A DNA stretch of 64,000 bases from Norana najaformis (taxonomy: Eukaryota; Annelida; Clitellata; Crassiclitellata; Hormogastridae). The notes beneath the pieces are model-generated. The model was given only the letters and a program-made list of their open reading frames with translations. It made no database searches and was not told the DNA's origin. This document shows, in pieces, positions 14,101 through 24,825 of this stretch. How positions within the stretch are numbered: position 1 is the stretch's first letter; every line of letters begins with the position of its first letter. A program made the translations under genes and the position numbers. The stretch spans positions 17,813,599 to 17,877,598 of the forward strand of contig OZ029928.1 in the NCBI GenBank assembly GCA_964023275.1, written 5' to 3'.

Positions 14101-17100
14101 CAAACATCATTTGTATGTAATGTAATAATCAATACAGCATCGTAAGGAACAACTACTTGTAAGAAACAACAAACATCATCATTTGTATGTAATGTAATAA
14201 TCAATACAGCATCGTAAGGAACAACTACTTGTAAGAAACAACAAACATCATCATTTGTATGTAATGTAATAATCAATACAGCATCGTAAGGAACAACTAC
14301 TTGTAAGAAACAACAAACATCATCATTTGTATGTAATGTAATAATCAATACAGCATCGTAAGGAACAACTACTTGTAAGAAACAACAAACATCATCATTT
14401 GTATATAATGTAATAATCAATACAGCATCGTACGTAACAACTACTGGTAAGAAAACAACTGCCTATACTGAACAGACCAAGTGCTTGTACTAAAATACGA
14501 ACTAAACCACTACTCAGACACACACCAACACCGACTCAACTTAAAGTAAGGGAAGAAGAGCTTTCGGAAGCTGCCTTACCTCTGCGGACCCAGTCGCCGT
14601 TGTGAATGTTGATGACGGTGCCAACAAGGTCGCTGGCCCGGTGCCTCGACTCCCACAGGTAATCCATCGCCCCTGAAGCCTTCTCCTGCAAACCAAAAGA
14701 TCGACAGATGACACCGTGTTTAAGGTCTCGTAATTGTAATCGTAAACTTGAAATTTCAAAAGTGCCACTTAAAATCTAAGCACGTGGCACCAGCGAGCGC
14801 TGAGTCAAGTCAGTGGGGTTGTCCAAAGATGCCACGTCAAGCACCAAGTCCGGATGCCAGAAGACCAGACAGAGAAGGGGAGAGGGGCTGGTAGGGTGGG
14901 TTGCCATGATGTCTCTTATGTCTGAATCAGCATCACAGCAGAGGTTCAAGGCCACTATCTGCTCATTCATTCATCCATTCATAGCACTTATAAATCGCCT
15001 CGCCACAGAAATACTCAGAGGCGCTGCCAGCTCAACTCCAGCAAAAGTAAACAGCTAACCTGAGCTGTAACCAGGAATCAAACGTCCAGCTGGCCAGACT
15101 GACTTCCAACCACATTACCATTACACCACTACACCACAGCGTTACGTACTAATGCGGATCATTACCACTTTAATACCAAAACTAATGCCTTCTGAATATC
15201 AGACACTAGTGTGGCTTCAGTGTTAATAGACACAAACTGTCTAGTAATAAATGACAGGTGGGGCATACAATTAGTGTGGCCTTTTTTCTGTGACAACAGA
15301 AAAGTGACTGGCAGTACGTTAAAATGACTGTGGTTTCCAACAAGAAATTTAACTTCTGAATGCTTTTTCCAAACTACTCTGAACAGCGTAATGGTAAAGT
15401 AAAGGCCCCAGACTGTAACCGACCTCGTAGATTTTGTTCCCAGTCAGCCGACTGAGGGCGGAAAACTCCAGCAGCATTGTCCCTGCGCAGGCCGTACAGG
15501 TGTCCTTCTCACTCCCTGTCCTCGACATCTCATGCTTCACGCCATAGCGCAAGTTCACCTGAATTTCAAAAGATATGTAAACAAAGCAAGTAGGAAGCCG
15601 ACAGTTGGTAAAAGAGTGCTCAAAGGTGCTATATAAATGTCCACATATACTTACTGCATCATTTTTGCTCGGCCCATCAAGCGTTAATGCCATCATTTTT
15701 CTACCAGGGTCCAATTCGTTTAAGCTAACTGAAAACTGGTTTCTAGGTCAGCCCCAGTTTGTCTTAATCAATTAATCAGTCAATCAGTAAGCCAGCCAGT
15801 ACATAACCAAACTGCTCAATCAATTAATGGGTAAATCAATCAATAAATTAGTGACTGATTGATAATCACTCCCTCACTCAATCACACTCACTCAATCATT
15901 ATCACTCACGCATGCACTCACCCACTCACTCACTCAATCCCACCCACCGAAACCCACCCACCCACTCATCCACCCTCCCACCCATCACTCACTCAATCAC
16001 ACTCACTCACTCATGCACTCACTCAATCATTCACCCACCCGCTCACCCAATCCCACCCAACCACCCACCTACTCACCCACTCATCCACCCTCCCACCCAT
16101 CATTCACTCACTCAGTCAAACTCACTCTGGGGTAGGGCATTCCAGTTGAGGTATTGAATGCAGGCAGGAGTCGGTCACCCAGATCCTGTGCCATGTACAA
16201 CAGTTCATCAGCGTACCACAGCATCTTGTTCAGCTTTCGTTTAAGGAAGTCGGACATCAGGTGACCTCCCAGTAGACCCCTGCGGAAACAACAAGAGGAA
16301 ACACATTCTGACACAACATGGCTCTCTCTTGCAAAAGATTTAAAACAGAATCTCACTATTGCTCTTGCGGACTTGATTTGATATCGTGCCGGTTGTCGCG
16401 AGCTAGTCGCAAAGTCAGAGTTCAGAAATAAGTCAACACAATAACTTTTCACGCGTTTCTTCTTCTCGTTGTGCAATCTCAAAACGCCATAACTCGAGTC
16501 TCTCTCTAGATTGTCAACCTGCCCCTTGTATATGAAATTTAGTAAGTAAGTGGGACCTGCCCACCCCTTGGTCCTGACACCGGTGAACAAGCTGGCCTCC
16601 CTGGTAGCAGGAAAATCTGGAGATTCAATTTTACATCTACTGTGTATTGAACTACAGAGTAAAGCAGAATTCCAAAGACAGCATTGTAAGTAGGCTCCTG
16701 ACAGACAATCAAACAGACAGACATGCATCAAAGCATACAGACAGAAGCTTAGCTCTCTAGTCCGACAGTGTCGTAATTGTAATCGTAATCGAGACTTCTA
16801 CAGCACCTAACGAAAGCCAAGTCGCGGAAACCTGCTTACTCACAGGCTCTCAATCAAAACAAAATCGATAGGCAGAAAGGGTTCAGTTCCAGGTCAAGTT
16901 TCAAAAGTCAGACAGGGAGGCAGTCAGAAGGCTAAGGTGGATGGTGTTTCAGACTGGGAAGGCACCTAAGTACTTTTCACAAAAACTTTACCCGAAACTC
17001 ACCCTATAACTCGAATGTTCGTTTCAAAAACCGATACAACCACGTCATTGTCAAATCTGATGTCATTTATAACAAGACGGACAGCCTTCTCGAATTCCTC

Positions 17101-20100
17101 CACTTCCCCAAGAACCTACAGCCAACAGCGTTCAGAATAAATCTATCCATTTTTTTAAATAAAACAAATCAGACACAAACTCACATACAACAGAATCCCC
17201 TTAAAACATGCAACAACAAGCTTAGGACATGGATTCCAAATTTCTTTCAACTTTAGAAAAGCATTTAAAACAACCCTGTAACAAGGTAGTACATGGTAAC
17301 ATAATGGCTGTTAGGGTGGGTTGCCATGATGTCTCCTACATCTGAATCGGCATCATGGCAGAAGTTCAAGGCCGTAATGTGCTCATTCATTCATCCATCC
17401 ATAGCATTTATAAACTGCCCCTGCCAGAGATATACTATAATGTAAACAAATATATAATTTATAAGATATAATGTAAACGAATTGTTTATTTAGTGCAATC
17501 CTCCTTTGACAGTGATTTTCAGCAATAGCAGACAGAAGAAGAAGATGATGAGTTCCCAGATGCAGTCATAGCTCCAAAGTTTTAGCAAATTCATCTTCCA
17601 TAACCTCTTAACCTGAGGGTGGGTGGCGATTCCTCTCTTTATCGCCTGATCTTCCCAAAGGCAGTGGACGCATTTTGTACCCGAGTCTGCTAAGGGGCAC
17701 AAGTGGAACAGAAATATTGAAACATCTCTCTGATCAGATAATGAATTAATTAATTAAATAACTTAATTAACGATCAGATATACCAAATCGGAGACTTACG
17801 ACTAACGTGTCTAGAGTGTCGATCAACGTCAGAGAAAAACTGAAACAGAACATCACTGGTATTTTACAGCAGTAGTCTTTCAACTTTTTCATCATAATAA
17901 TTACATTACTGGCAATGTAACTGCTGATTTTCTTACATTCCTCTATCGCCATTAGCCCACCTAGGACAGAAGGATTTCTCAGCTGAAGCACTGCTATGAA
18001 AACAGCAACTGAACAACTAGACCAGGTTGTCAGTTTCACATGCGCTAGGATTCAAACCCGGGACATACAGATGAAAGCCAAACCCGTTAGCAATTGTAAC
18101 TGCAAATTTATACAGCACCGCTTCAAGATAAACTGATCAGAGATGCCCCCAACCTTACAACACAAAGCAATAGCATGGTTTTCAAGTGCCTACAGAAAGG
18201 CTAAGCTGCTCACGTCACAGGTTGCAAGGCATTTCATTCCAGAATGAAGGGCTGACATCTAATCTAATCTAATCTAATGACTTCTCTAGCACCGTTATCA
18301 TATTGCTCAAGGCAACAACTGATGGTCACTTCAAGTCAAAATCGCAGTCAAAAATCAGAAATCATCGGAGAAGCCAGGTCAAATTCCGATGGGTCAGAGA
18401 AACCAGAAGCCAGGCTACGGTGGGTAAGCGACGAGTCGAAAGAGCAAAACCTCTGTGCTGAAACGTGAAAATACAGGTCAGGTCAACAACCAGGTCACCC
18501 TACAGAGCACAGTGAATGGCACCGTGACACCCAATCTTAATGTTTCCATTCCCGTTTCTCTCAGCTTAAACACAACCCAACCCTAACAGCTCCTTTCCCC
18601 CTTCTCTCTCTCTGGTCTTCTGGCAACCAGACCTGGTTCTTCACATCGCATCTTTGGACAACCCCACTGACTTGACGCAGCGCTCATGAATAAGCTGGTG
18701 CCCTACGCTAAGCTTTTAAGCAGTGCTTCTGAAATTTTGAGTTTATGATTACGATGTTTAGACGTAAATGTCCGAGGTGATGTAACTTACAGGTAGTTGA
18801 GCGACTTACTTTCCTAAGGCATCGTCAATGTCGCCACGAGATGGGTGGGTTCCTCGGAATCGACCCTTGCAACTGAGGGGCATGAGCTCATCAGCAGGGT
18901 AGGCATAATCCTAGAAACACAAACAAACCCTCCCCTGAAATATCGAGAACTCTGTAAAACACATCATGATTTAACACAATGCACAGTCAAATTATATCTC
19001 ACTGCCAGTGGCATCTTTACTAGTTATCCAAGTATACCTATTCTTGAAAAGGTGCTATGTAAATATGCAATTACGATTACGATTACCTTGCCTTACACAT
19101 GAATATTTGTCCTTAATTAAACTTTAACCACTTAATGGTCATCTATAAAGGATGTGCAAAAAACCTGACCTCGTTTGAACCCCTTTACCCATCATCCACA
19201 TCTGTCCTACTTTGGGTGACCCCTCCCTCACCCTCTTTGCACACGTCTGCACCCCAATGCAGTATTTAGACCTAGAATAGGCTATCAGAGTTAACTGTGC
19301 CACAGGGTGGGGTACTTAGATGCAGCCAGTAAAGGGAATCTAGATCCAACACAACACAGACAGTTTTCTGACCCATCATACAAACTCATCGATGCTCCAA
19401 CGCTTGCAATTTCTGCTTCGGCCTTTCACTCAAAACATTCCTCTTTCACAGATCGTACCCTGACACCCCTTCTTCCTCTCATTTCTCTCTCCTTTCCAAC
19501 CCCAAACACCACCCCCAGTAGATGCCACGCTGTCTCTCCATCTGACTTTTGGATCTTGACCTGGAACCAAACCCTTTTTCCTATCGATTTTGTTTTGACT
19601 GAGCGCCTGTGAATAAGCTGGTCCCCACAGCAGGGCTTTCGTTGGGCGCTGTAGAAATCTCGGGATTACGATTACAGACTGAAATTGGTGTCTAAGGTAC
19701 AAGCTTGAGAAATAACTTTATGTATCTCACTGAACATAACCCCCACCCACTTGTCTGCATTTGGGTGACCCCTTACTGCCCCTCTTTGCAGACATCCTTT
19801 AGGGAGTTATAGGGCAATAATGAGATTATAGGGCAATACTGAGGTCATAGGGCAGTAATAAGGTTATAAATATAGGGCAATATTGAGGTCACAAGACAGT
19901 AATGAGGTTACAGGGCAATAATGAGATTATATGGCAATAATGAGGTCATAGGGCAATAATGAGGTTATAGGGCAATAATGAGGTTATAGGGCAATAATGA
20001 GATTATAGGGCAATACTGAGGTCATAGGGCAGTAATAAGGTTATAAATATAGGGCAATATTGAGGTCACAAGACAGTAATGAGGTTACAGGGCAATAATG

Positions 20101-21588
20101 AGATTATATGGCAATATTGAGGTCATAGGGCAATAATGAGGTTATAGGGCAATAATGAGGTTATAGGGCAATAATGAGATTATAGGGCAATACTGAGGTC
20201 ATAGGGCAGTAATAAGGTTATAAATATAGGGCAATATTGAGGTCACAAGACAGTAATGAGGTTACAGGGCAATAATGAGATTATATGGCAATAATGAGGT
20301 CATAGGGCAATAATGAGGTTATAGGGCAATAATGAGGTTATAGGGCAATAATGAGATTATAGGGCAATACTGAGGTCATAGGGCAGTAATAAGGTTATAA
20401 ATATAGGGCAATATTGAGGTCACAAGACAGTAATGAGGTTACAGGGCAATAATGAGATTATATGGCAATATTGAGGTCATAGGGCAATAATGAGGTTATA
20501 GGGCAATAATGAGATTGTAGGGCAATACTGAGGTCATAGGGTAATAATGAGATCATAGGGCAATAAAGAGATTATAGAGCAATACTGAGGTCATAGGGCA
20601 GTAATGAGATCATAGGGCAATAAAGAGCTTATAGAGCAATACTGAGGTCATAGGGCAGTAATGAGATCATAGGCAATAATGAGATTATAGACCAATACTG
20701 AGGTCATAGGGCAATAATGAGGCTATAGGACAATACTGAGGTTACAGGGTACACTCATCTTACTCACTTCTTTGCAGACGTCCTTTATGGACGACCCCTT
20801 AGGCTAGCAAACACAGCACTTTTGATACCAGTCCAGTAATTGTTATATAACTAAAAACAATACCATGTAGTTTCTGTACGCGTGGTGGAACATCTCCGAA
20901 GCCTTGTCCCTACAAACATACAAACAAAATTAACAGTCTGTGAAAGACATCTTACGGCTGCCAGAGCCATTAACATCGACTTCACCTTACCTTAACTTTT
21001 CAGGTTTTTTAAACCAATTTTTAACATTTAATGAATTTATTTTCTTCCGTGTATGTATCACAAACTCAAATTAAAGGGTGTCGATGGATGGCGTTATGCA
21101 GTGGTTACTATGGACTTGGTAATGGTTTCTAACAGTGACCGAGTCAAACGTAGAATGGGCGTACATGTCAAAGCTGGTGCACTGACAATTCGCTTTGTGA
21201 ACTGAAAATATGCTTTGTGTGAAAAGTACGTGACGCCACTCGATTAAAATGCATTATTGGCGCCCACAGCATGGTACTGATTTTATTTTTAAAAAAGCAA
21301 TCAACAGAGTACCACCCAAAACATCATCTTGCCCTACAGCTCATATCTACAATGATCACACTGTGACGCCCACTGCTTATAATCCGTCTAATTCACTGAA
21401 TCCCTGCTTAAATTTTCCCTGCGCGTCATCGCATTTGATGGTTCGCTAAATCTAAATTTTAAAAAGTCAGAATACCTCAACTCGCGTTTTTCCGTTCGCG
21501 TCATTGCCTCGCAGAGGTGTTGATCAGCTAGCAGTAACTCGATGACAATCGCCGTCACAAGGTAACTCTTAAACACGGCAGTATCCAT
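1..21588 (-). CDS. EDEM3: EDEM3, ER degradation-enhancing alpha-mannosidase-like protein 3 (3' end outside the window)
   Basis: This GH47-family protein of the ER lumen trims mannose from misfolded glycoproteins and commits them to ERAD. I read 22 coding exons: 21588-21476, 20909-20864, 18910-18810, 17839-17800, 17115-17003, 16279-16126, 15558-15424, 14685-14580, 12955-12858, 12210-12085, 11483-11400, 10870-10787, 10089-9965, 9014-8852, 7941-7766, 7369-7165 (or to 7237), 7053-6972, 6643-6534, 5834-5715, 4854-4809, 3419-3240 and 2183-1 (continuing). Every junction keeps the reading frame. Order is signal peptide, GH47 domain (about 45-490), linker, PA domain (about 655-800), acidic tail. The PA domain separates EDEM3 from EDEM1 and EDEM2. 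About 1530 residues are in the window against 932 in human EDEM3; the excess is the tail. The donor after exon 7 (GTCGGT) is weak. Identity is secure; single edges could be off by a few bases. Confidence 0.93.
3240..7941 (-). CDS. EDEM3: EDEM3 exons 15-21: linker and protease-associated (PA) domain
   Basis: Exon 15 (7941-7766) carries an acidic insert followed by [15 protein letters not shown]. Exon 16 contains the stretch ending [11 protein letters not shown], and exon 17 contains [11 protein letters not shown]; both match EDEM3 between GH47 and PA. Exons 18-21 form the PA domain: [16 protein letters not shown], then [11 protein letters not shown], then [15 protein letters not shown], then [16 protein letters not shown]. 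The PA domain is thought to help substrate or partner binding. The exon 16 donor is ambiguous (see findings). The order and phases agree with a functional gene. Confidence 0.9.
3480..3770. repeat. ATA/TAA microsatellite just upstream of EDEM3 exon 21
   Basis: About 290 bases of AATAATAAT with TCATAA interruptions. A related stretch lies at 3115-3200 on the other side of exon 21, so this exon is bracketed by the same simple sequence. Confidence 0.93.
4118..4556. repeat. 26 bp minisatellite in an EDEM3 intron
   Basis: Roughly 17 tandem copies of a 26 bp unit (GCACCTAACAGTTCTAGTTC followed by TAGGTA) with T/C variants. It lies in the intron between EDEM3 exons 20 and 21, directly after a dispersed element at about 3880-4117. 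Confidence 0.95.
5330..5605 (+). mobile_element. inverted pair of LINE fragments in EDEM3 intron 19
   Basis: The plus strand from about 5400 encodes [32 protein letters not shown] and later [11 protein letters not shown], a decayed version of a LINE C-terminus. The minus strand just before it (5390-5335) encodes [13 protein letters not shown], the same segment inverted. It is broken by a stop after DDIRRW. Confidence 0.7.
7970..8110. repeat. CAAT-rich simple repeat
   Basis: Imperfect CAATCAATCAAC repeats starting near the acceptor of EDEM3 exon 15; a second stretch is at 8435-8535 in the same intron. Confidence 0.85.
8195..8345 (+). mobile_element. short dispersed repeat, family I
   Basis: The part CTAGGGGCACAAGTGGCACA and the preceding CTGATCTTCCCA recur at 17600-17725 in the same orientation. 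Class is unknown. Confidence 0.6.
8852..20909 (-). CDS. EDEM3: EDEM3 exons 2-14: GH47 mannosidase domain
   Basis: These thirteen exons encode the GH47 (alpha/alpha)7 barrel. Landmarks in order are DTLDTL (exon 4), VFETNIR (exon 5, with Glu about 131 in the place of the family's catalytic acid), DTCTACAG (exon 7), NIHNGDWVR (exon 8), [13 protein letters not shown] (exon 9, with the conserved Asp about 278), [15 protein letters not shown] (exon 12, active-site glutamates) and TTEAHLLP (exon 14, with the calcium-coordinating Thr-Glu of GH47). All expected catalytic residues are present, so the enzyme looks intact. An NRT N-glycosylation sequon closes exon 14. The introns hold most of the repeats of the first 21 kb. 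Confidence 0.92.
10463..10752 (-). mobile_element. tRNA-derived SINE, family B (near full length)
   Basis: The tRNA-like head is at the high-coordinate end and carries a B-box of the type GGTTCGACTCC; the body contains CTTGCCGTTTACTTCCCAGC and ends CCCATATCCCACAAG before a GTAAAGTA-type tail. A second, head-less copy at 10319-10462 lies directly beside it in the same orientation. Further copies: 31262-31560 (-), 33400-33665 (-), 41440-41660 (+), 48830-49015 (+), 57790-58060 (-), 60015-60277 (+), partial 22370-22462 (+) and a diverged one at 35470-35665 (-). Confidence 0.9.
10922..11090. repeat. CCA/ATC microsatellite in EDEM3 intron 11
   Basis: CACCACCA and ATCATC runs about 50 bases upstream (in gene direction) of the exon 12 acceptor. 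Confidence 0.9.
11737..11925 (+). mobile_element. tRNA-derived SINE, family C (full length)
   Basis: The tRNA-like head has an A-box-like TAGCCGAATGG and a B-box GGTTCGAGCC, then the body GTAGGGACCTTGAGCAAGTC, and a tail ending in AATAATAATA. Two tail types exist in the window, one with GCGCTTAATAAATGC and one with CAGATTCAGATTTACTGACC. Other copies: 4905-5060, 6230-6405, 27560-27735, 28490-28670, 33180-33325, 47985-48150 and 60335-60475 on plus; 11128-11275, 32818-32975, 43545-43750, 55310-55497, 55668-55855, 57478-57655 and 58610-58790 on minus. Confidence 0.9.
12958..14455. repeat. 72/68 bp minisatellite filling EDEM3 intron 8
   Basis: About 20 head-to-tail copies of a 72 bp unit; four copies, starting near 13381, 13737, 13877 and 14089, are 68 bp. 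Copies differ mainly at TCAATAC versus TTGATAC. The array fills almost the whole intron between exons 8 (donor 14579) and 9 (acceptor 12956). Because 72 is a multiple of 3 the minus strand stays open as a 24-residue repeat, and the 68 bp copies break the frame; this is not a gene. Confidence 0.95.
15775..16112. repeat. CAAT and CACT simple repeats next to EDEM3 exon 6
   Basis: TCAATCAAT repeats pass into CACTCACTCA/CACCCACC repeats and stop about 15 bases before the donor of exon 6 at 16126. Confidence 0.9.
18247..18480 (+). mobile_element. dispersed element, family E (CTAATCTAATGACTTCT)
   Basis: It starts with CTAATCTAATCTAATGACTT, has GCACCGTTATCATA, a GATGGTCACTTCAAGTC part and CCGATGGGTCAGAGAAACC. 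Other copies: 33893-34060, 51260-51345, 58930-59150 (same orientation), 42605-42800 and 59690-59757 (inverted). There is no visible head or coding capacity. Confidence 0.75.
19798..20760. repeat. higher-order tandem array, 177 bp period, in EDEM3 intron 2
   Basis: The basic unit is about 19 bp (TATAGGGCAATAATGAGGT). Nine or so variant units make a 177 bp block; the marker AAGGTTATAAATATAGGGC recurs at about 19860, 20037, 20214 and 20391. After the fourth block the pattern decays into single variant units up to 20760. The array ends about 100 bases from the donor of exon 2. Confidence 0.95.
21476..21588 (-). CDS. EDEM3: EDEM3 exon 1: start codon and signal peptide
   Basis: I chose the ATG at 21588 because it opens a short hydrophobic stretch (residues about 8-20, [13 protein letters not shown]) and then the conserved EDEM3 start of the mature protein, MTRTEKREL. 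An in-frame ATG further upstream (21756) would add a basic, non-signal-like leader and is less likely. The exon ends in phase 2 at a GAG/GTATT donor; the next exon completes an arginine codon and continues with [11 protein letters not shown]. Confidence 0.85.
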
Positions 21589-23018
21589 TCTGTATGCCCT
21601 GTATGGTTGACGATCGCTCCCAGTGTTGATCTGTGGATTAGAAAGACGGCATCTTCGAGTTTTAAAATAAAATAAAACGGAAAATAAACAAGTCGTTCGC
21701 TGTCTCCATTTCGTTGTTATTTCTTGTCCACGGCAGGGCAACACGTTACGTGGCAAGAACGAGAATTAACGCTGGTTCCCTATTGTCCATGTTAAGGAGC
21801 GTCTTGCTGGCCATAGGCGATGCTGGTGCCACGTAATATACGCTGACGTAGATACATGTGACTATCGTAATCGTAATTTCGAGATTTCTACAGCGCCCAA
21901 TTAAAGCCGCGCCGCGGCAACCAGCCTATAGGACATACTCTTCTTCAGCTCCTAAACCTTAATATTCGGATATCTTTCCCGCGACTTAGCTTTCGTTGGG
22001 CGCTGCAGAAATCTCGAGGTTACGATTACGATTTTATTCAAAAACCTAAGTTGTGCTTACTAGCTTATTCACTTGCGCTTAGTAAAGAAATTATTTGAGC
22101 CAGGAATTTCGTTCTAATCCAGATTCAAAGGTCAAGTAGGTGTATAATAATACAGACAGCTATGAAGGATGGTGTTTGAAATTAGATCAGCATAAAAACT
22201 AGAGATAAGGATAAATGATAATGATAGGATTTTTACGGACTGTTTTCCGTTTTGAATTAACTCAGTCAAGTCAACAGCTTACAGCCTTACTCACAAGCGC
22301 TTCATCCGAATAAACCCGCTTTAGAAATTCGAGTTTATGATTACAAAATCCGCCAAGGTAGATCTTGCCTTGGGATTCGTCCATTGCAGGGTTAAAGGCC
22401 AAAGAGACGAATGCCTCCCTAACATATCACTTATGGAGTATGGGTATGGGATACTTTACTTCTACTTTACAGGCTAAAATTGCCGTGCCCTACCATCGCT
22501 TTGAACCCTAATTGCTGCCTGTATGCATGTATGCAAATATCATGAATGTTTGTAACTTAGAGACCTTGTCTTCCGGTATCTCAATTTTTTTACATTACAT
22601 CGAGTCTATGCTTTGTTCTCCACGGAGTTTTGCTCCATCACAGCAATACATGTATATGAACTGCAGCTATGCTAGAAATTGCAAGCAATTATAACAAACT
22701 AAAAATTTAATTAAAAAATCATCAACAGTGACTTGCAAACTTTAAAAACCATGACCTGTGAGAAATGACTAACGATTCCCCTAATAACTTCAATCTAAGC
22801 TAACTAACATCACCTTCCTTAACAAGCTCACTGTTAAGAATGGCAACAGCGAAACATGAAAGCTGAAAGTCATCAATTTTGTTAAAACTCAAGAATATTA
22901 ATTTTGCAGCTTTTGCACTTTTATTATTTTGGCATTCGTCACGCATACAAAGTCAGTAAATCTGAATCAAAGGCGATTTCTTTTTAATCATCTTCACATA
23001 AAAATATCTCATTATTTA
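21589..23018. other. intergenic, EDEM3 start to MRPS2 end
   Basis: It contains the EDEM3 promoter region, two inverted fragments of family A (21865-21925 and 21985-22033), a partial family B SINE at 22370-22462 and the MRPS2 poly(A) signal. I see no further exon. Confidence 0.6.
22920..22925 (-). terminator. MRPS2 polyadenylation signal
   Basis: AATAAA on the minus strand about 95 bases after the MRPS2 stop codon, the usual distance for an animal poly(A) signal. Confidence 0.55.
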
Positions 23019-24825
23019 TCAATGTTTAGCCTTGGCCAATTCTTCGTACTTTTCCTTTCCCTTCAAGATTGCCTGCTTGAAAAGACGACAGTAGAGTTCA
23101 ATAGCCACAGGCGAATCATCATTGCCCGGAATCGGATACGTGATAAGACGGGGGTCACAGCTCGTGTCGACGACCCCGATGGTTGGCACATTCATCTTGC
23201 TCGCTTCGATCACGGCCACGTGCTGCTCAAAAACCGTATTATGCGTCGTCACAAACACGCAAACGTCGGGCAGACGTGTTATCGCTCCAAACTGAACCGT
23301 CATGTTCGTGAAAGTGCCACCCCTCCAGTAGTGACAGTGAGCGTACTCGCCGCACTCACGAGCCGTTGCCTCGACCAGGGGCATCACCCGACGGTGCCGG
23401 GTGAGGAAGAGCACGATCCCCTGGCCGAAGACGACGTGCGCGAGGAAATTGAGCGCATCCTGCAACATCGGAACTGTCTGCTCGAGGTCGATGATGTCGA
23501 TGCCGAGTCGGTTTCCGAATACGAACGGCTGCATGTGAGGATTGCGGACGCCGGCCTTGTGGCCGAGATGAACGCGCGCGTTGAACAAGTCCTCGAGGGT
23601 GAAGAGGTCGCGGACGCCGAAAAAGTCTCGGTGTCTTAGGGGGTCTATCACCTGTTTTACATCCATCTCAATTCCTATTCAGAGATAGAGAGAAACAACA
23701 GATTAATGCCTACGACTCCTCCCTTGCTCAGCCGATGGACAGATGGAGTGTTAACAAATGCATTACTTACTAATAGGTCATAATGAGGGCCATACCAAGA
23801 TCATAGGGCAATACTGAGGTTATAGGGCAATAATTACATTGTAGGGCAATACAGAGGTTATAGGGCAATACTGAAGTTCATGCAGCAATGACGTCATAGG
23901 GCAATATTGAGGCCATAGGGCAATACAGAGGTTATAGGGCAATACTGAAGTTCATGCAGCAATGACGTCATAGGGCAATATTGAGGCCATAGGGCAATAC
24001 AGAGGTTATAGGGCAATACTGAAGTTCATGCAGCAATGACGTCATAGGGCAATATTGAGGCCATAGGGCAATAACGAGGTTACAGGGCACTAAGATGGGG
24101 TTGTAGGGCAATGAAAGGGTTGCAGTCTGCTTCTCCTGCATCAAACATGAAACAGCAACTCAACCATTCAGTCTTCAATGATTACGTAGGACAACACAGC
24201 GAAGCTATATAAATTGTTGTCATTACATTACACTACATTACACTGCATTACATTACATTACATTACACTGAACAACAGTTTCCAAAAACAGCAACTACAA
24301 TTCATTATCGCAAATTAATTCAATAAAAGAAAATGTAAATCAATTATAAATTATAACTAAAATATAAGTATAAATCTAGAAAAATATCTACATCAAATAC
24401 CATGAGCTGAAGCACTGTCCTTTAGGTCATGCTGCTGCAGAACATTTGACATCTGTAGCCCTGGGGAACCAGTGCATCCAGTAAACAGAAATCGCTGTCC
24501 ATTAAACATCAGTTTCCTTCCAGTCCCTTTTCGAAAACACAAAAGACTACATATTTAAAATAAAGCCCTAGAACGTTTTAAACAGAGTTGATTGCATTCC
24601 TTCCGATACAAGAATTGTTCTCTATACAAACATAATTTATGCGTACGTTGCATTACACACAAGACCGATATCGATTCAAAACTGTTGCTGATTCTTTGTT
24701 GCTGATGCCATCGATAAACTGCATCCCAATCCTTTCAATTCAGCATAAACGGTGCAAACCAAACAGGCGCATCGTCGTATGAACACGAAGGTCGTGCCTT
24801 GAGCGATAATACGTAGAGCGATCAT
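23019..24825 (-). CDS. MRPS2: MRPS2, mitochondrial ribosomal protein uS2m
   Basis: The main exon (23674-23019, stop TGA at 23021-23019) encodes the uS2 fold: FNARVHLGHKAG near its start, DIIDLEQT, CGEYAHCHYWRGG and ITYPIPGNDDSPVAIELYC near its end, all hallmarks of mitochondrial uS2. A second exon at 24526-24401 (phase 1 at its 3' end, matching the main exon's two leading bases) supplies a basic, hydroxylated presequence region. A first exon at 24825-24720 is my weaker proposal: it starts MIALRIIAQG, has RR at residues 17-18, and its length gives the right phase, but its donor (GCA/GTTTAT) is poor. Translation might instead start at the ATG inside the second exon. A minus-strand AATAAA lies at 22925-22920, about 95 bases after the stop. 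Confidence 0.92.
23770..24122. repeat. 74 bp tandem array in MRPS2 intron, same monomer as EDEM3 intron 2
   Basis: Units of 74 bp carry the marker TTCATGCAGCAATGACGTCA (three copies near 23877, 23951 and 24025) and consist of the same TAGGGCAATA-type monomers as the EDEM3 array about 3 kb away. Confidence 0.9.
24401..24526 (-). CDS. MRPS2: MRPS2 upstream exon (mitochondrial presequence region)
   Basis: This exon was found by phase: its donor CATG/GTATTT leaves one base that joins the two leading bases of the main exon to give Gly, then IEMDVKQ. The acceptor follows a pyrimidine-rich stretch ending TTTTCGAAAAG. The 41 full codons include RKLMFNGQRFLF and lead into LKDSASAH, comparable in position to the region before the DFF motif of human MRPS2. 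It is 126 bases long. Confidence 0.7.
24720..24825 (-). CDS. MRPS2: MRPS2 candidate first exon
   Basis: The ATG at 24825 opens MIALRIIAQG and continues with Phe, Ile and two Arg, a fair mitochondrial targeting pattern. Thirty-five codons plus one base reach a GT at 24719, in phase with the next exon. The donor deviates from consensus, so the true first exon may be elsewhere or the leader may be non-coding. Confidence 0.4.

Noticed and set aside
12907-14420. Series of minus-strand open frames with a 24-residue repeat ([11 protein letters not shown]...)
   Set aside because: They are the 72 bp intronic array read in an open frame; 68 bp copies break them, and they overlap EDEM3 splice sites.
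16108-16731. 207-codon minus open frame as a single-exon gene
   Set aside because: Only 16279-16126 is coding (EDEM3 exon 6); the rest is intron read-through.
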